Assembly (NCBI RefSeq): GCF_038592905.1
Contig: NZ_CP151943.1
Coordinates: forward strand, 1,242,501-1,306,500
Source of the DNA: Neobacillus sp. FSL H8-0543
GTDB lineage: Bacteria > Bacillota > Bacilli > Bacillales > Cytobacillaceae
DNA length: 64,000 nucleotides
Direction of reading: 5' to 3'
This document shows, in pieces, positions 43,426-52,283 of the stretch (its first letter is position 1; each line of letters starts with the position of its first letter). A model generated the notes under the pieces. The model did no database searches, was not told where the DNA came from, and worked only from the letters and a program-made list of their open reading frames with translations. A program made the translations under genes and the position numbers.

Positions 43426-45366
43426 TCAAATAAACTTTTTGATAAATCGAGAAACAATTAAACTTCGCATTAACAGCCTATAATCATTGTCAGTTGCATA
43501 TTCTGGTTGCGGTCCATCCTTAGCCTTTACTAAAGCATTCTTTATTGATTGACCATCTAAATATTCTAATACTCTATCATCCTTACTAAGCTGCTGTACC
43601 TCTTCTATAAATAAATCCCAATATGGAATCATTCTATGAACCCAATCTGCGCCTTGAACACCCTTAATTCGTTGGTTTAACCTAACGTCGTCAGGTAAAA
43701 ATCTTACTGTAGACCTACGAATAAGAGACCTATCTAATCCATTTTGAACATACTGTTCTTCTGGAACAGATAAACAAAAGCGAATAACACGTAAATCATT
43801 GGTCGGGTCGCGTTTCCATAACGAATAACGTAAAGATAATTTCGTAGCAAGCGTATTTGTTGCATTCCAATGAAATAGATCCTCAAAATGGCTTTTCCTT
43901 TGTTTATATATATTTGTTGTAACAAACCAACCTGTTTGACCTATTCCATGTTCTCTAAGTTTATTATAAATATTTGTTCTCTTTGCAAAGTCTTGACTAA
44001 TTAATGCTGGAAATGAATATTGTGAGCTTGATGGAAAAACTTGACCAAGGAATGGAAATGCAATTCTTGCTATTCCTGGAATCCTGCGTAATCTTGGTCC
44101 ACCCACATTTCGACTATATTGATGTAATTCCTTGAAAAGCTGGATCCATTTCAATTTCTTTAACAGGATTGCGTAATAGTCTAATGCTGAGCCCCATGAT
44201 ATGCTCAAGTTTCCTCTTCCACCATTCAACAAGACTCCAACCCCTTCTGATTGGGCTTTCTCAAACATTCCCTTTAACCAGAAAGAATTTTCGAAAAATT
44301 TATACGGCATCTCCATAATTTCTAGAAAATTATTAATCTCTGAAAAAGAATTACTTCCCTCAAAATCTAAATAGTGGTCTTTAATTCCACCAATATGTTG
44401 AACTGTTGAATGTATAAAGGGTCTTTCATCGGGCATTAAGTATTTAGGAGTATAATCTTTAAAATCACTTGGAGGAATATAACTAAATGTATGTAATAGT
44501 TTATTTTGGGTACTTAGTTGTTTTGCAGCAAAGCTTACGACTGCCCCTGAATCTAATCCACCACTTAGATGAGATGCAACATATCGATTTGTTCGCAAAC
44601 GGGATTTTATTGCATTATTGAAAACCTCTTGAAATGCTTCAACATATTCATCATTCGATTTAAATTTCAACTGTTCTTCCGAAGTTAAAGTACAATACCT
44701 TTTAACTATAACTTTTTCTCTATCGACTGAAATAATATGAGAAGGAGGTAATTGTGCAATATTTTTATACGGTGTAATTGAAACATCTACAGCATCTATA
44801 ACTGAAGAAATGGCTAAAAAGTCTGCGAGCCATTCTTCATTTAGTTGTTTTTGAATATAAGGTAATGTTAATAATGGCTCTATAGTTGTACAAAATGCAA
44901 AACGTTGTCCTTGGTGGTTATAATAAAGGGTTCTTCCCCCGGAAAAATCTCTTGCACCAAAAAGACGCTGTATCTTTTCATCCCAAATCATAAAAGCAAA
45001 ATCACCGATTAAATACTTAGGAGCATCCTCACCCCATTTTTGATATGCATTTAATATTAGCTCACTATCAGTAATAACATTTTGATCTGCCTGTTTGATT
45101 TGTAATCTCTCAAATAATTCAGAACGATTATCAATAATGGCATCGGCTGTAATAGCTAACTGTCTATTAGAATCGTAGTAAGGCAACAGTTCACCAATTG
45201 ATTCTGGTGTAATCCATTGCGAAAGGCACCCCAAAAAAACATTCTCATCCTGCCAAGTTAGGGTCGCATCTGCGGGAAAACACTCTAATGCCTTCATTAA
45301 CTTATTGTAGTGGAGATTATCTACAGGCTGATTATTAAAATGAATTAAACCAGTTATTGCACTCAT
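43426..45366 (-). CDS. Lasso cyclase 2 (asparagine synthetase-like)
   Basis: A 646-residue AsnB-fold lactam synthetase closely related to cyclase 1 (shared N-terminus MSAITG, shared ATP-binding loop SHLSGGLDSGAVVSF, shared FLPDDVRLNQRIKGVQGADW region). Cys2 of the glutaminase site is again Ser. The parallel layout of cyclase then precursor in both modules points to duplication and divergence. AAGGGAG lies before the ATG. It probably acts on precursor 2, whose gene starts 15 bases after its stop. Confidence 0.93.
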   Translation of the reverse strand: MSAITGLIHFNNQPVDNLHYNKLMKALECFPADATLTWQDENVFLGCLSQWITPESIGELLPYYDSNRQLAITADAIIDNRSELFERLQIKQADQNVITDSELILNAYQKWGEDAPKYLIGDFAFMIWDEKIQRLFGARDFSGGRTLYYNHQGQRFAFCTTIEPLLTLPYIQKQLNEEWLADFLAISSVIDAVDVSITPYKNIAQLPPSHIISVDREKVIVKRYCTLTSEEQLKFKSNDEYVEAFQEVFNNAIKSRLRTNRYVASHLSGGLDSGAVVSFAAKQLSTQNKLLHTFSYIPPSDFKDYTPKYLMPDERPFIHSTVQHIGGIKDHYLDFEGSNSFSEINNFLEIMEMPYKFFENSFWLKGMFEKAQSEGVGVLLNGGRGNLSISWGSALDYYAILLKKLKWIQLFKELHQYSRNVGGPRLRRIPGIARIAFPFLGQVFPSSSQYSFPALISQDFAKRTNIYNKLREHGIGQTGWFVTTNIYKQRKSHFEDLFHWNATNTLATKLSLRYSLWKRDPTNDLRVIRFCLSVPEEQYVQNGLDRSLIRRSTVRFLPDDVRLNQRIKGVQGADWVHRMIPYWDLFIEEVQQLSKDDRVLEYLDGQSIKNALVKAKDGPQPEYATDNDYRLLMRSLIVSRFIKKFI

Positions 45367-45388
45367 ATTTACTCCCTTTTAACTTTTA

Positions 45389-47395
45389 CTAGTCTTTATT
45401 GTTTTGAACAGAGTTCAATATAGAATCAGGTACAGTGATGAAATTTCGTGCGTTGTTCGTTAGTACATTCTCTTTTATTTGAACATTAGTAGGTGGTGCC
45501 GAATTTAGATCCAGTTCAATGGCTGCCCCTGTTATATACCCATCGCCTGTACCAGTTGTATTAGTAATCGTATTTCCTAAAATTATCAACCCATTCAAAG
45601 AGTCGCTCACTTGTTGGATTATTCCACTTTTACCACCTGATATCATATTACTGATGATTTCAATGTTAGACATTGGGCGTTCCGGATGTACGTTAATATA
45701 AGCCCCTGATGAGTTCGTCACTACATTGTTATTCATTTTGACATCATGCACTGGACCTTCTACATAAAAAGCATATTCATTTAAATCTTTAAATGTATTT
45801 TCACTTACCGTTACACCAGTTATAAACGTTTCCCCATAGTGGTCATAGTCCAGAACCACACCGTTATGATATTTTATGAAGGAATTATTCGATACTAATG
45901 TATTCTTTATGTCATCTGACGCAAATAAATTAACGCCTGACGATCTTCCAGAACCTGTAAACATATTATTATTGATAGTGGTATCCTCCGCACCTGCATG
46001 GATATTTACGCCATCATTGGAAGAATTGATGGTGTTTCCATAAATATTTGTTCTTGTTGAAACAAGTTTTCCGTCCCAACCCCCTTCAATACGAACACTA
46101 CCGTTAATCTCATTGTTATAGATGTTTACATCTTCATTTTTTCTCCAGACATGTATCTCCGAAACATTGAGAGTATTGTCATATACTTTTGCTCCCGATG
46201 TATCCATAATTAGAAACGAGCCTGAAGGACAATTCACAGTATTTTCATAAAACTCAAGACCTTGATAATAATATCCTGTAGCACCTTCTGCTGACATCCC
46301 CGAGTCTGCACCTGCTAAAAGAACACAATACCCGACTGAATTCGAAGTAATAATATTTCCAGTTATTTTCGCATCATTATACTGCATCCACTCCCATGGC
46401 TCAAAGTGAATGCCAGGTCGCTTGGTTTCTGACATAATCGTGTTGTTGAAGATTTGTAGATGGTTCACCTGTTCGATCACAATTTGAGAGCGTTGATTTT
46501 CTTTAAGTATATTGTTAGAAATAATGACATTATCACTTGCTTCTGCTGATCCAGAAATCGAAATACCATCAGCAACAGCATTTTTCAACCTATTGTTGTC
46601 GATTAAAATATTATCGCTGTCCCAAGCAAAAATACAATGCATATGTTCAATTCCGTTTGGGTGATTTTGATAATTCCCATCACAAGTTATGTTCTGAACT
46701 TTTGTATTATCATTCATGTTGATTAATCGATGATAATCGTCTGATACGTTATCTGATAGTTTTAACGTTACTGTATCACGATTTTCTCCGACTAAATTGA
46801 CCTTAGGTTTCAGAAAAATAGGATGTAGAATATATGTTCCCTCAGGCACTATGACATCTCCCCCTCCTTGTGAGCCAAGATCATCTATTGCATCTTGAAA
46901 AGGAATTGTATCATCGGCCACACCGTCCCCAACAGCCCCATAATCTTTGACGTTTACTTTAACATTTTCCTTGCTGGCCACTGAGATAGCGATATTTTTG
47001 GTCAATCCATCGTAACTAACTGTAATACTTACAAAACCAGTATCAACAGCAGTAATAAGTCCTGTTGCGTCCACGATAGCAACATTCGCATCGGATGTTG
47101 AATACTGGCTATGTTCAGTTACATTTACATTTGAGCCGTCCGAATTGTTCTTTGTGACAAAAACACGACGGCTTTCCTCTATACTTAAGGAGATACTTGT
47201 TTCACTTACAATTAAAGGTGTAATATAATTTTCTAAACCTTTCTCTTTTTTCATTAGACTGTTCAATCTATCCTTAATTTGTTCATTATCGACTTGACTT
47301 TCACCTAAAAAAAACATTAAACTTGCTGTAAACAAAACAATAATTATAAGTAACAATCCATTCTTTCTCCGTTTCCGTTCAATCATCCCCGCCAT
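45389..47395 (-). CDS. Membrane-anchored right-handed beta-helix protein with Ig-like domain
   Basis: A 668-residue surface protein. Residues 1-12 are basic, a hydrophobic anchor lies at 13-30, a Big_2-like Ig domain at about 75-145 (STSDANVAIVDATGLITAVD), then a Pectate_lyase_3-type start KDYGAVGDGVADDTIPFQDAI and a long NosD-like parallel beta-helix (repeating NNxI/NNxF turns) to the end. Such folds are polysaccharide lyases, epimerases or phage-like binding proteins. In an exopolysaccharide locus it may trim or modify the polymer. It lies directly upstream of cyclase 2. Confidence 0.88.
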   Translation of the reverse strand: MAGMIERKRRKNGLLLIIIVLFTASLMFFLGESQVDNEQIKDRLNSLMKKEKGLENYITPLIVSETSISLSIEESRRVFVTKNNSDGSNVNVTEHSQYSTSDANVAIVDATGLITAVDTGFVSITVSYDGLTKNIAISVASKENVKVNVKDYGAVGDGVADDTIPFQDAIDDLGSQGGGDVIVPEGTYILHPIFLKPKVNLVGENRDTVTLKLSDNVSDDYHRLINMNDNTKVQNITCDGNYQNHPNGIEHMHCIFAWDSDNILIDNNRLKNAVADGISISGSAEASDNVIISNNILKENQRSQIVIEQVNHLQIFNNTIMSETKRPGIHFEPWEWMQYNDAKITGNIITSNSVGYCVLLAGADSGMSAEGATGYYYQGLEFYENTVNCPSGSFLIMDTSGAKVYDNTLNVSEIHVWRKNEDVNIYNNEINGSVRIEGGWDGKLVSTRTNIYGNTINSSNDGVNIHAGAEDTTINNNMFTGSGRSSGVNLFASDDIKNTLVSNNSFIKYHNGVVLDYDHYGETFITGVTVSENTFKDLNEYAFYVEGPVHDVKMNNNVVTNSSGAYINVHPERPMSNIEIISNMISGGKSGIIQQVSDSLNGLIILGNTITNTTGTGDGYITGAAIELDLNSAPPTNVQIKENVLTNNARNFITVPDSILNSVQNNKD

Positions 47396-47440
47396 ATTCG
47401 CCCTCCTTAAAAGGCCTTTAAAATTACAGTCTATATCCTC

Positions 47441-48640
47441 TTAATTTAATGAAGGTTTCCTGATTTTCCTCAAAACCAAAAAAATAGGTCTTAAAGGAAA
47501 ATATAAAAAATATAAGTATTTTGGTAATTTTAATGTCTTTATATCTGTTATTGAAGGGTAAAATATACTTAGTAGATACCAAAGTTTATTTTGTTTAGAC
47601 TTCAATGAAAAAATATAACGATTATGATATTCCGTTACATCATCTGGAAGTGGCTCTGTATGTAAATTCACCATTTTCTCCAAATAAAATATGGTGCTTT
47701 GAGCTAACAGATTTGTACCATTTACTCTTGTAAAAGGTATACATTCCTTATGTAAAGGAGTTTTTAATAATTTTGAAGATAAAATGAGTGCCTGCCCTCC
47801 TAAATGAAGGGTTTGATAGTCTAAAAATAACTTATTAGCCTTATTCCAATCCATTCTTTGTCCCACAATTTCATGAATATCAATTAACCAACGGAGTCTA
47901 GACCAACCATGACGTGCTCCATGAGTAACAAGAAAGAAAAATAAATCCTCTCTTCCTAAATAATAGACAGGATGGTTAGTAAGAGAACTATTTCTTTTCC
48001 TTCTCCAAAGTTCATTAAAAGTAGGCTCTTTTCCAGGACCAGGGTTTAACCTCCAATGAATTTCAAGCTTCACCTGCTTATATTGATGGTAGAATGATAT
48101 GTGATGATGTCTCCATTTCCAATCATTTAAATTCATATCAATCTGAAAATTATCTTCTTTCTCAAAACCAAGCTTTAAAAGTAGATTATGAGCTTTTTGT
48201 AAATCATCAATTGGAACAAGAATATCTATGTCTCTACATGTACGTTTGGATATGTCCCCATATAAATCTGCTGCAAGTACTGGCCCCTTTAATACAAGAA
48301 GGCGTAGTTCATTCTCTGTGAAGATTCTACTTACCTCTTCCATTACTGCTGTAAGATGAAGCATTTGAAAAGTGTTCTTTCTATAAGCGTTGGATATATT
48401 TTGTACCACAAAATGCGGAATCTTACTTTCATTGAATAACTTTAACTTAGAATATAAAACTGGATAAAGTCGATGATGCCCTACTAAGTCAAGGAAGAGC
48501 TTCCAGTCCATACCTGGGATTCTCTTTTTCAGCTGTAAATTTAAGCTCCCGTCATCATCATTATCAGTCTTTAATATTTCAAGTAAAAATATTAGTTCTT
48601 TAGGTATCCGTTCTAAATTGAGACTAAAAATATTACTCAT
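47441..48640 (-). CDS. Nucleotidyltransferase family protein (NTP_transf_5-like)
   Basis: A 399-residue Pol-beta-fold nucleotidyltransferase of the 'uncharacterised nucleotidyltransferase' type. The motif LLVLKGPVLAADLYGDISKR is followed by TCRDIDILVP, carrying the two catalytic Asp. The rest is helical. Relatives occur in paeninodin-like lasso clusters, so it may add a nucleotide to the peptide or its phosphate; family knowledge suggests this, but nothing here proves it. It lies just downstream of the ANL ligase and ahead of the beta-helix gene. Confidence 0.82.
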   Translation of the reverse strand: MSNIFSLNLERIPKELIFLLEILKTDNDDDGSLNLQLKKRIPGMDWKLFLDLVGHHRLYPVLYSKLKLFNESKIPHFVVQNISNAYRKNTFQMLHLTAVMEEVSRIFTENELRLLVLKGPVLAADLYGDISKRTCRDIDILVPIDDLQKAHNLLLKLGFEKEDNFQIDMNLNDWKWRHHHISFYHQYKQVKLEIHWRLNPGPGKEPTFNELWRRKRNSSLTNHPVYYLGREDLFFFLVTHGARHGWSRLRWLIDIHEIVGQRMDWNKANKLFLDYQTLHLGGQALILSSKLLKTPLHKECIPFTRVNGTNLLAQSTIFYLEKMVNLHTEPLPDDVTEYHNRYIFSLKSKQNKLWYLLSIFYPSITDIKTLKLPKYLYFLYFPLRPIFLVLRKIRKPSLN

Positions 48641-48723
48641 TTTACTCTCCTTCGATTGCTAAATGTTTGTGAATTCTCCAACCCCTGTGGCCGTTTCCAT
48701 CAAGTAGGAACCACTTTACCCAA

Positions 48724-50070
48724 TCAACCATTTCTCCTCATCTTTTTAAACCTGTCATTATGCATCCAGTTTTCAACTATTTCTAGCTTTTGTGGAATTT
48801 TAAAGCCTGGTAATTTATCTCTGCAAAATTGGATTAAACGTATTCGAAAATCTTTTAAACTTTCTGAAGTGGATAATTTAATAGAGGCTTTTACAATTTG
48901 ACCTGTAATAGGGCTTGGTACACCACTGACTGTAACCTCCTGTACGCCCTCCATTAGCTGAATGATACTTTCCACCTCAGCTGGAAAAACCTTTTCTCCA
49001 CCGACATTAATTATTTCCGATGACCGACCAAGGATTTTGATATATTCCCCGTTCACCTCAACTTGATCTTGAGTCATAAACCAGCCATCTTCCGTATAAG
49101 GGGATGGTGCATTTAAGTAACCTAACATAGCGGATGCTGCTTTTATTTCTAACATTCCATTTCTTATTCGAGTCTGAAACTCCTCACCACCAACTTTTAC
49201 CCATAGAGAATCTGATGATTTTGATTTTGAGCGCAGTATTCCAACCTCTGATAGCCCGTAAGTCTGTAATAAACGAACAGCAGGAAACAGAGAATGGAAC
49301 CTCCTTAAAGTAGTTTCAAGCATTACTTCCGTACCATATGTAACTAACTCGAGACTTCCAAAGTTATGGTTCTTATAAGCCTCGCTGAGCATGATGAGAT
49401 TAATGAATGTCGGTGATGTAGGAAGAGTCTGGACTTGATACTTTTCGATAGCAGAACAAACAGACTCTGGCGAGCGGTCCTGAACTGCTACAAGACAGCC
49501 ACCATTAGAGAACGTATAAAACATTGTGTTAAGCCCGCCAATATGATCAAAGAGTAAAAATGCTATTGTGCATTTTGCATGCCTTTTTGTTTTGAACTTC
49601 TCTAATAATGGTATGAAATCATGTACGGCAGCTTTACTTTTGCCCGTTGATCCTGAAGAAAAAAGTATAACTCCAGGATGACCTTTACTACGGAGAGCGG
49701 CATGAATATCATGTGTCGCTATTCTATTTTGTTTAATGAATGAAACTCTGTCATCCTTACTTAAAGAAATAATATACTCGGCTTCAGCAATATTACAGAA
49801 CTCTTGTTTCTTTTCATTTACAGCTCTACTCAACAAAGCAATGATGCATTTCCTTTCAATCAATGCCAGTAAAAGAGCGATTGATGAAGGAGAAAAATCC
49901 GCATCTAACGCAACAACACTTCCCACAGGAATCCGATCAATTTCTAAATTAGCCCTACTATTTTCAACTAGCTCAAGCATTCTACCGTAGGAATAAGCTT
50001 CATTATGCCAAATTAGCGCTCTCTTATCGTCATAAATTTTAAATCGCTCAAGTAAAAAGTCAATAAACAT
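48724..50070 (-). CDS. AMP-binding acyl-adenylating enzyme (ANL superfamily)
   Basis: A 448-residue ANL enzyme, somewhat shorter than typical. P-loop VILFSSGSTGKSKAAVH (about 143-159), QTYGLSEVGIL, the hinge LGRSSEIINVGGEKVFPAEVES and a weak C-terminal Lys region (GFKIPQKLEI). The first residues (MFIDFLLERFKIYDDKRA) lack the usual extended N-terminal part. The ATG shares one base with the SDR stop (TAATG). With the ACP, KAS III and SDR genes upstream it probably loads an acid onto the ACP. Confidence 0.88.
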   Translation of the reverse strand: MFIDFLLERFKIYDDKRALIWHNEAYSYGRMLELVENSRANLEIDRIPVGSVVALDADFSPSSIALLLALIERKCIIALLSRAVNEKKQEFCNIAEAEYIISLSKDDRVSFIKQNRIATHDIHAALRSKGHPGVILFSSGSTGKSKAAVHDFIPLLEKFKTKRHAKCTIAFLLFDHIGGLNTMFYTFSNGGCLVAVQDRSPESVCSAIEKYQVQTLPTSPTFINLIMLSEAYKNHNFGSLELVTYGTEVMLETTLRRFHSLFPAVRLLQTYGLSEVGILRSKSKSSDSLWVKVGGEEFQTRIRNGMLEIKAASAMLGYLNAPSPYTEDGWFMTQDQVEVNGEYIKILGRSSEIINVGGEKVFPAEVESIIQLMEGVQEVTVSGVPSPITGQIVKASIKLSTSESLKDFRIRLIQFCRDKLPGFKIPQKLEIVENWMHNDRFKKMRRNG

Positions 50071-50768
50071 TATACCCCTCCTAGAAATAGTGTTTGCCCA
50101 GTGATAAAGTCACTTTTCTTCTGCAGGAAGAAATCCACGACATTCGCTATATCTTCTACAGTTCCGTACCTCTTTATCGCTTGCCTATTAATTAGGGATT
50201 CCAATTTTTCCCCTGGAACTGAACGAATTAGGTCTGTTTTTACTGGAGTAGGGCCGATTGAATTTACTGTTATTCCATAAGTGGATAGCTCTCTTGCAAT
50301 GACTTCAGTAAATGAAATAATTGCGGCTTTGGATGCTGCATAGATTGATTCTCCTTCTAACTTAAGAGGGGGCGCTACCGATGTGAAATTAACAATTCTT
50401 CCATAGCTATTTTTTTGCATAAGCTTTGCTGCTTCTCTACAAAAAAGGAAAGTACCAATTACATTAGTATTAATAATTTTATTTACTGTAGAGATGGGAG
50501 TTAGTAAAAAGTGATTCATTGAGGCTACACCAGCATTGTTGATAAGATTATCTAATCTTCCATATTTTTTTTTAATAAAAGAAAATAGAGCCTTTACCCC
50601 AACCTCATCTGAGACATCTACTTGATAGTGCTCATAACCTTCAAGGCTCCAGTCTGATTCATTTCTACTACAGCCAATAACAAGATGTCCCTGACCTACA
50701 TAATGCTGGGCTAAAAACTTTCCGATTCCTTTTCGAGTTCCTGTAATTAAGGTTATCGGTCTGTCCAC
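50070..50768 (-). CDS. SDR family oxidoreductase (FabG-like)
   Basis: A 232-residue short-chain dehydrogenase. TGTRKGIGKFLA is the nucleotide motif (about 9-20), NNAG the strand-4 motif, with Ser (NFTSVAPP) and YAASK as catalytic residues; the C-terminus FITGQTLFLGG is FabG-like. It overlaps the end of the ACP gene by 16 bases, so coupled translation is likely. It may reduce a beta-ketoacyl-ACP made by the KAS III enzyme upstream. Confidence 0.9.
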   Translation of the reverse strand: MDRPITLITGTRKGIGKFLAQHYVGQGHLVIGCSRNESDWSLEGYEHYQVDVSDEVGVKALFSFIKKKYGRLDNLINNAGVASMNHFLLTPISTVNKIINTNVIGTFLFCREAAKLMQKNSYGRIVNFTSVAPPLKLEGESIYAASKAAIISFTEVIARELSTYGITVNSIGPTPVKTDLIRSVPGEKLESLINRQAIKRYGTVEDIANVVDFFLQKKSDFITGQTLFLGGV

Positions 50769-51067
50769 AGTGACATCTCCTCTTCCATTACTCTATAAAT
50801 ATAGTCAACTAGTAAACCGACCTTTAAGAACGGGCTTGTTTTTTGAGACATGGCCTTCTCATCTGCCAAAATTAAAGATACTTCTAACTCATCTTCAATA
50901 GCCTGTTCAATCATGACAATTATTGAAACCAATCCCAAAGAATCTAAGATTCCATCCTTTCCATATAATGGTGTATCTTCCCTTAGTTCTACTGGTATCT
51001 TCTCTTCATAAGTCGCATTAAATTCTTCAATAGTAGTAAAAACAATTTTTGAGATTTTATCCCGCAT
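50753..51067 (-). CDS. Acyl carrier protein
   Basis: A 104-residue carrier protein. The phosphopantetheine Ser is in GKDGILDSLGLVSIIVMIEQAIEDEL (about residue 42; key tripeptide DSL). Helix II is intact, and the tail is longer than AcpP's. It shares the WDSLALISVIVM-like pattern with the ACP at 32439, suggesting related carrier proteins at both ends of the locus. It lies between the KAS III and SDR genes in a tight operon. Confidence 0.88.
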   Translation of the reverse strand: MRDKISKIVFTTIEEFNATYEEKIPVELREDTPLYGKDGILDSLGLVSIIVMIEQAIEDELEVSLILADEKAMSQKTSPFLKVGLLVDYIYRVMEEEMSLWTDR

Positions 51068-51092
51068 TTATATTCCTCTTTCCTGAAATTAA

Positions 51093-52145
51093 TTACGCCT
51101 CAATTGGGTCTGATATAAGAGTTGAGGATAAATCAAGTGCACAGGATGCCCATGATAAACCGACACCAAAACCACAACATATCACTTTTTGGAGCTGATT
51201 ACTTTCAGATAATTCTTGACGTTTAATAGATAACATCAAAGGTATCGATGCTGGACCAGTATTACCCACATTAGCTACAGAGATTGGCACGGAATTCTTC
51301 TGTAATTTTATTTTCCTACGCAAATACTCGAGCATAAACTTATTTGCTTGATGGAGAGCATACGTACCTACCTCATCTTTTCTCCATCCAGTTACATTGA
51401 GCAGCTCATCTATCATTGGGGGAATTTCTCTTAAAGCGAATGACATGATTTCCATTCCATCCATGCGTACGGTTTCTTCGTTACGAATATTCCCGTCCTC
51501 TGCTTCTATGGGAATTGAGGTCCCATCACTGATTGGTTTTCGTGAACCACCCGCTGGAATGATTAAGTTTTCAGCTCCAGAACCGTCTGTTCTTAAAATA
51601 AAATGTGATGTGGATTCACCTTTTTCAACAAGCGTCGCACTGCCACCATCACCGAAAACCATCCGAATAGATCGATCTCCCGGATGAACCATTCTTGTCG
51701 AAGTATCACCTACACATACTAAAACTCTTTCACAACCACCAGCTTCAATCATCATAGACGCTTGGTATAAACCATAAACAAAGCCAGAACAACCATAATT
51801 AATATCAAAAGCAACTGCAGTCGTAGGTAACCCAAGCCGGTGCTGAAGTAAAACACTTGTAGCAGGCATTTTATAATCTGGGGTTTGGGAAACAAAAACA
51901 ATTCCATCAATTGTTGATGGATTAACTTCAAGCTTTGCAAATAAGTTTTCAGCTGCAGCGACACATAAATCCGATGTGCATTGTCCTTCTCTTGCAACTC
52001 GAACCTGTTCAATACCTGTGCTTGCCACTATTCTTTTTACCTCTTCATTTCCAAAATCAGCGGCTAACGTATTAAAATCAAATATATCCTTTGGAATTGC
52101 TGTTGATATACCTTTTATAATTGAATTCTTAAACCTTGCCCTCAT
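51093..52145 (-). CDS. 3-oxoacyl-ACP synthase III (FabH-like)
   Basis: A 350-residue KAS III with a canonical triad: Cys119 in DINYGCSGFVYG, His265 in ALHQANKF and Asn295 in ANVGNTGPAS. It condenses an acyl-CoA or acyl-adenylate-derived acyl group with malonyl-ACP. Unlike the KAS-like protein at 10353, all catalytic residues are normal. It heads a four-gene cassette (KAS III, ACP, SDR, ANL). Housekeeping FabH would not sit in such a locus, so it probably makes a special acyl group for the polysaccharide (inference). Confidence 0.92.
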   Translation of the reverse strand: MRARFKNSIIKGISTAIPKDIFDFNTLAADFGNEEVKRIVASTGIEQVRVAREGQCTSDLCVAAAENLFAKLEVNPSTIDGIVFVSQTPDYKMPATSVLLQHRLGLPTTAVAFDINYGCSGFVYGLYQASMMIEAGGCERVLVCVGDTSTRMVHPGDRSIRMVFGDGGSATLVEKGESTSHFILRTDGSGAENLIIPAGGSRKPISDGTSIPIEAEDGNIRNEETVRMDGMEIMSFALREIPPMIDELLNVTGWRKDEVGTYALHQANKFMLEYLRRKIKLQKNSVPISVANVGNTGPASIPLMLSIKRQELSESNQLQKVICCGFGVGLSWASCALDLSSTLISDPIEA

Positions 52146-52283
52146 TTTTTACCACCTTTTTCTAACTAATATTTAAAATTAAACAATCAATGTACTAGTA
52201 TTCTCACCCATCGTTCTATAAATTGTTCATTATTGCAGTTTTTTTGTTCTTAGTAAAGAACAAAGATATATATAAAACACTTA

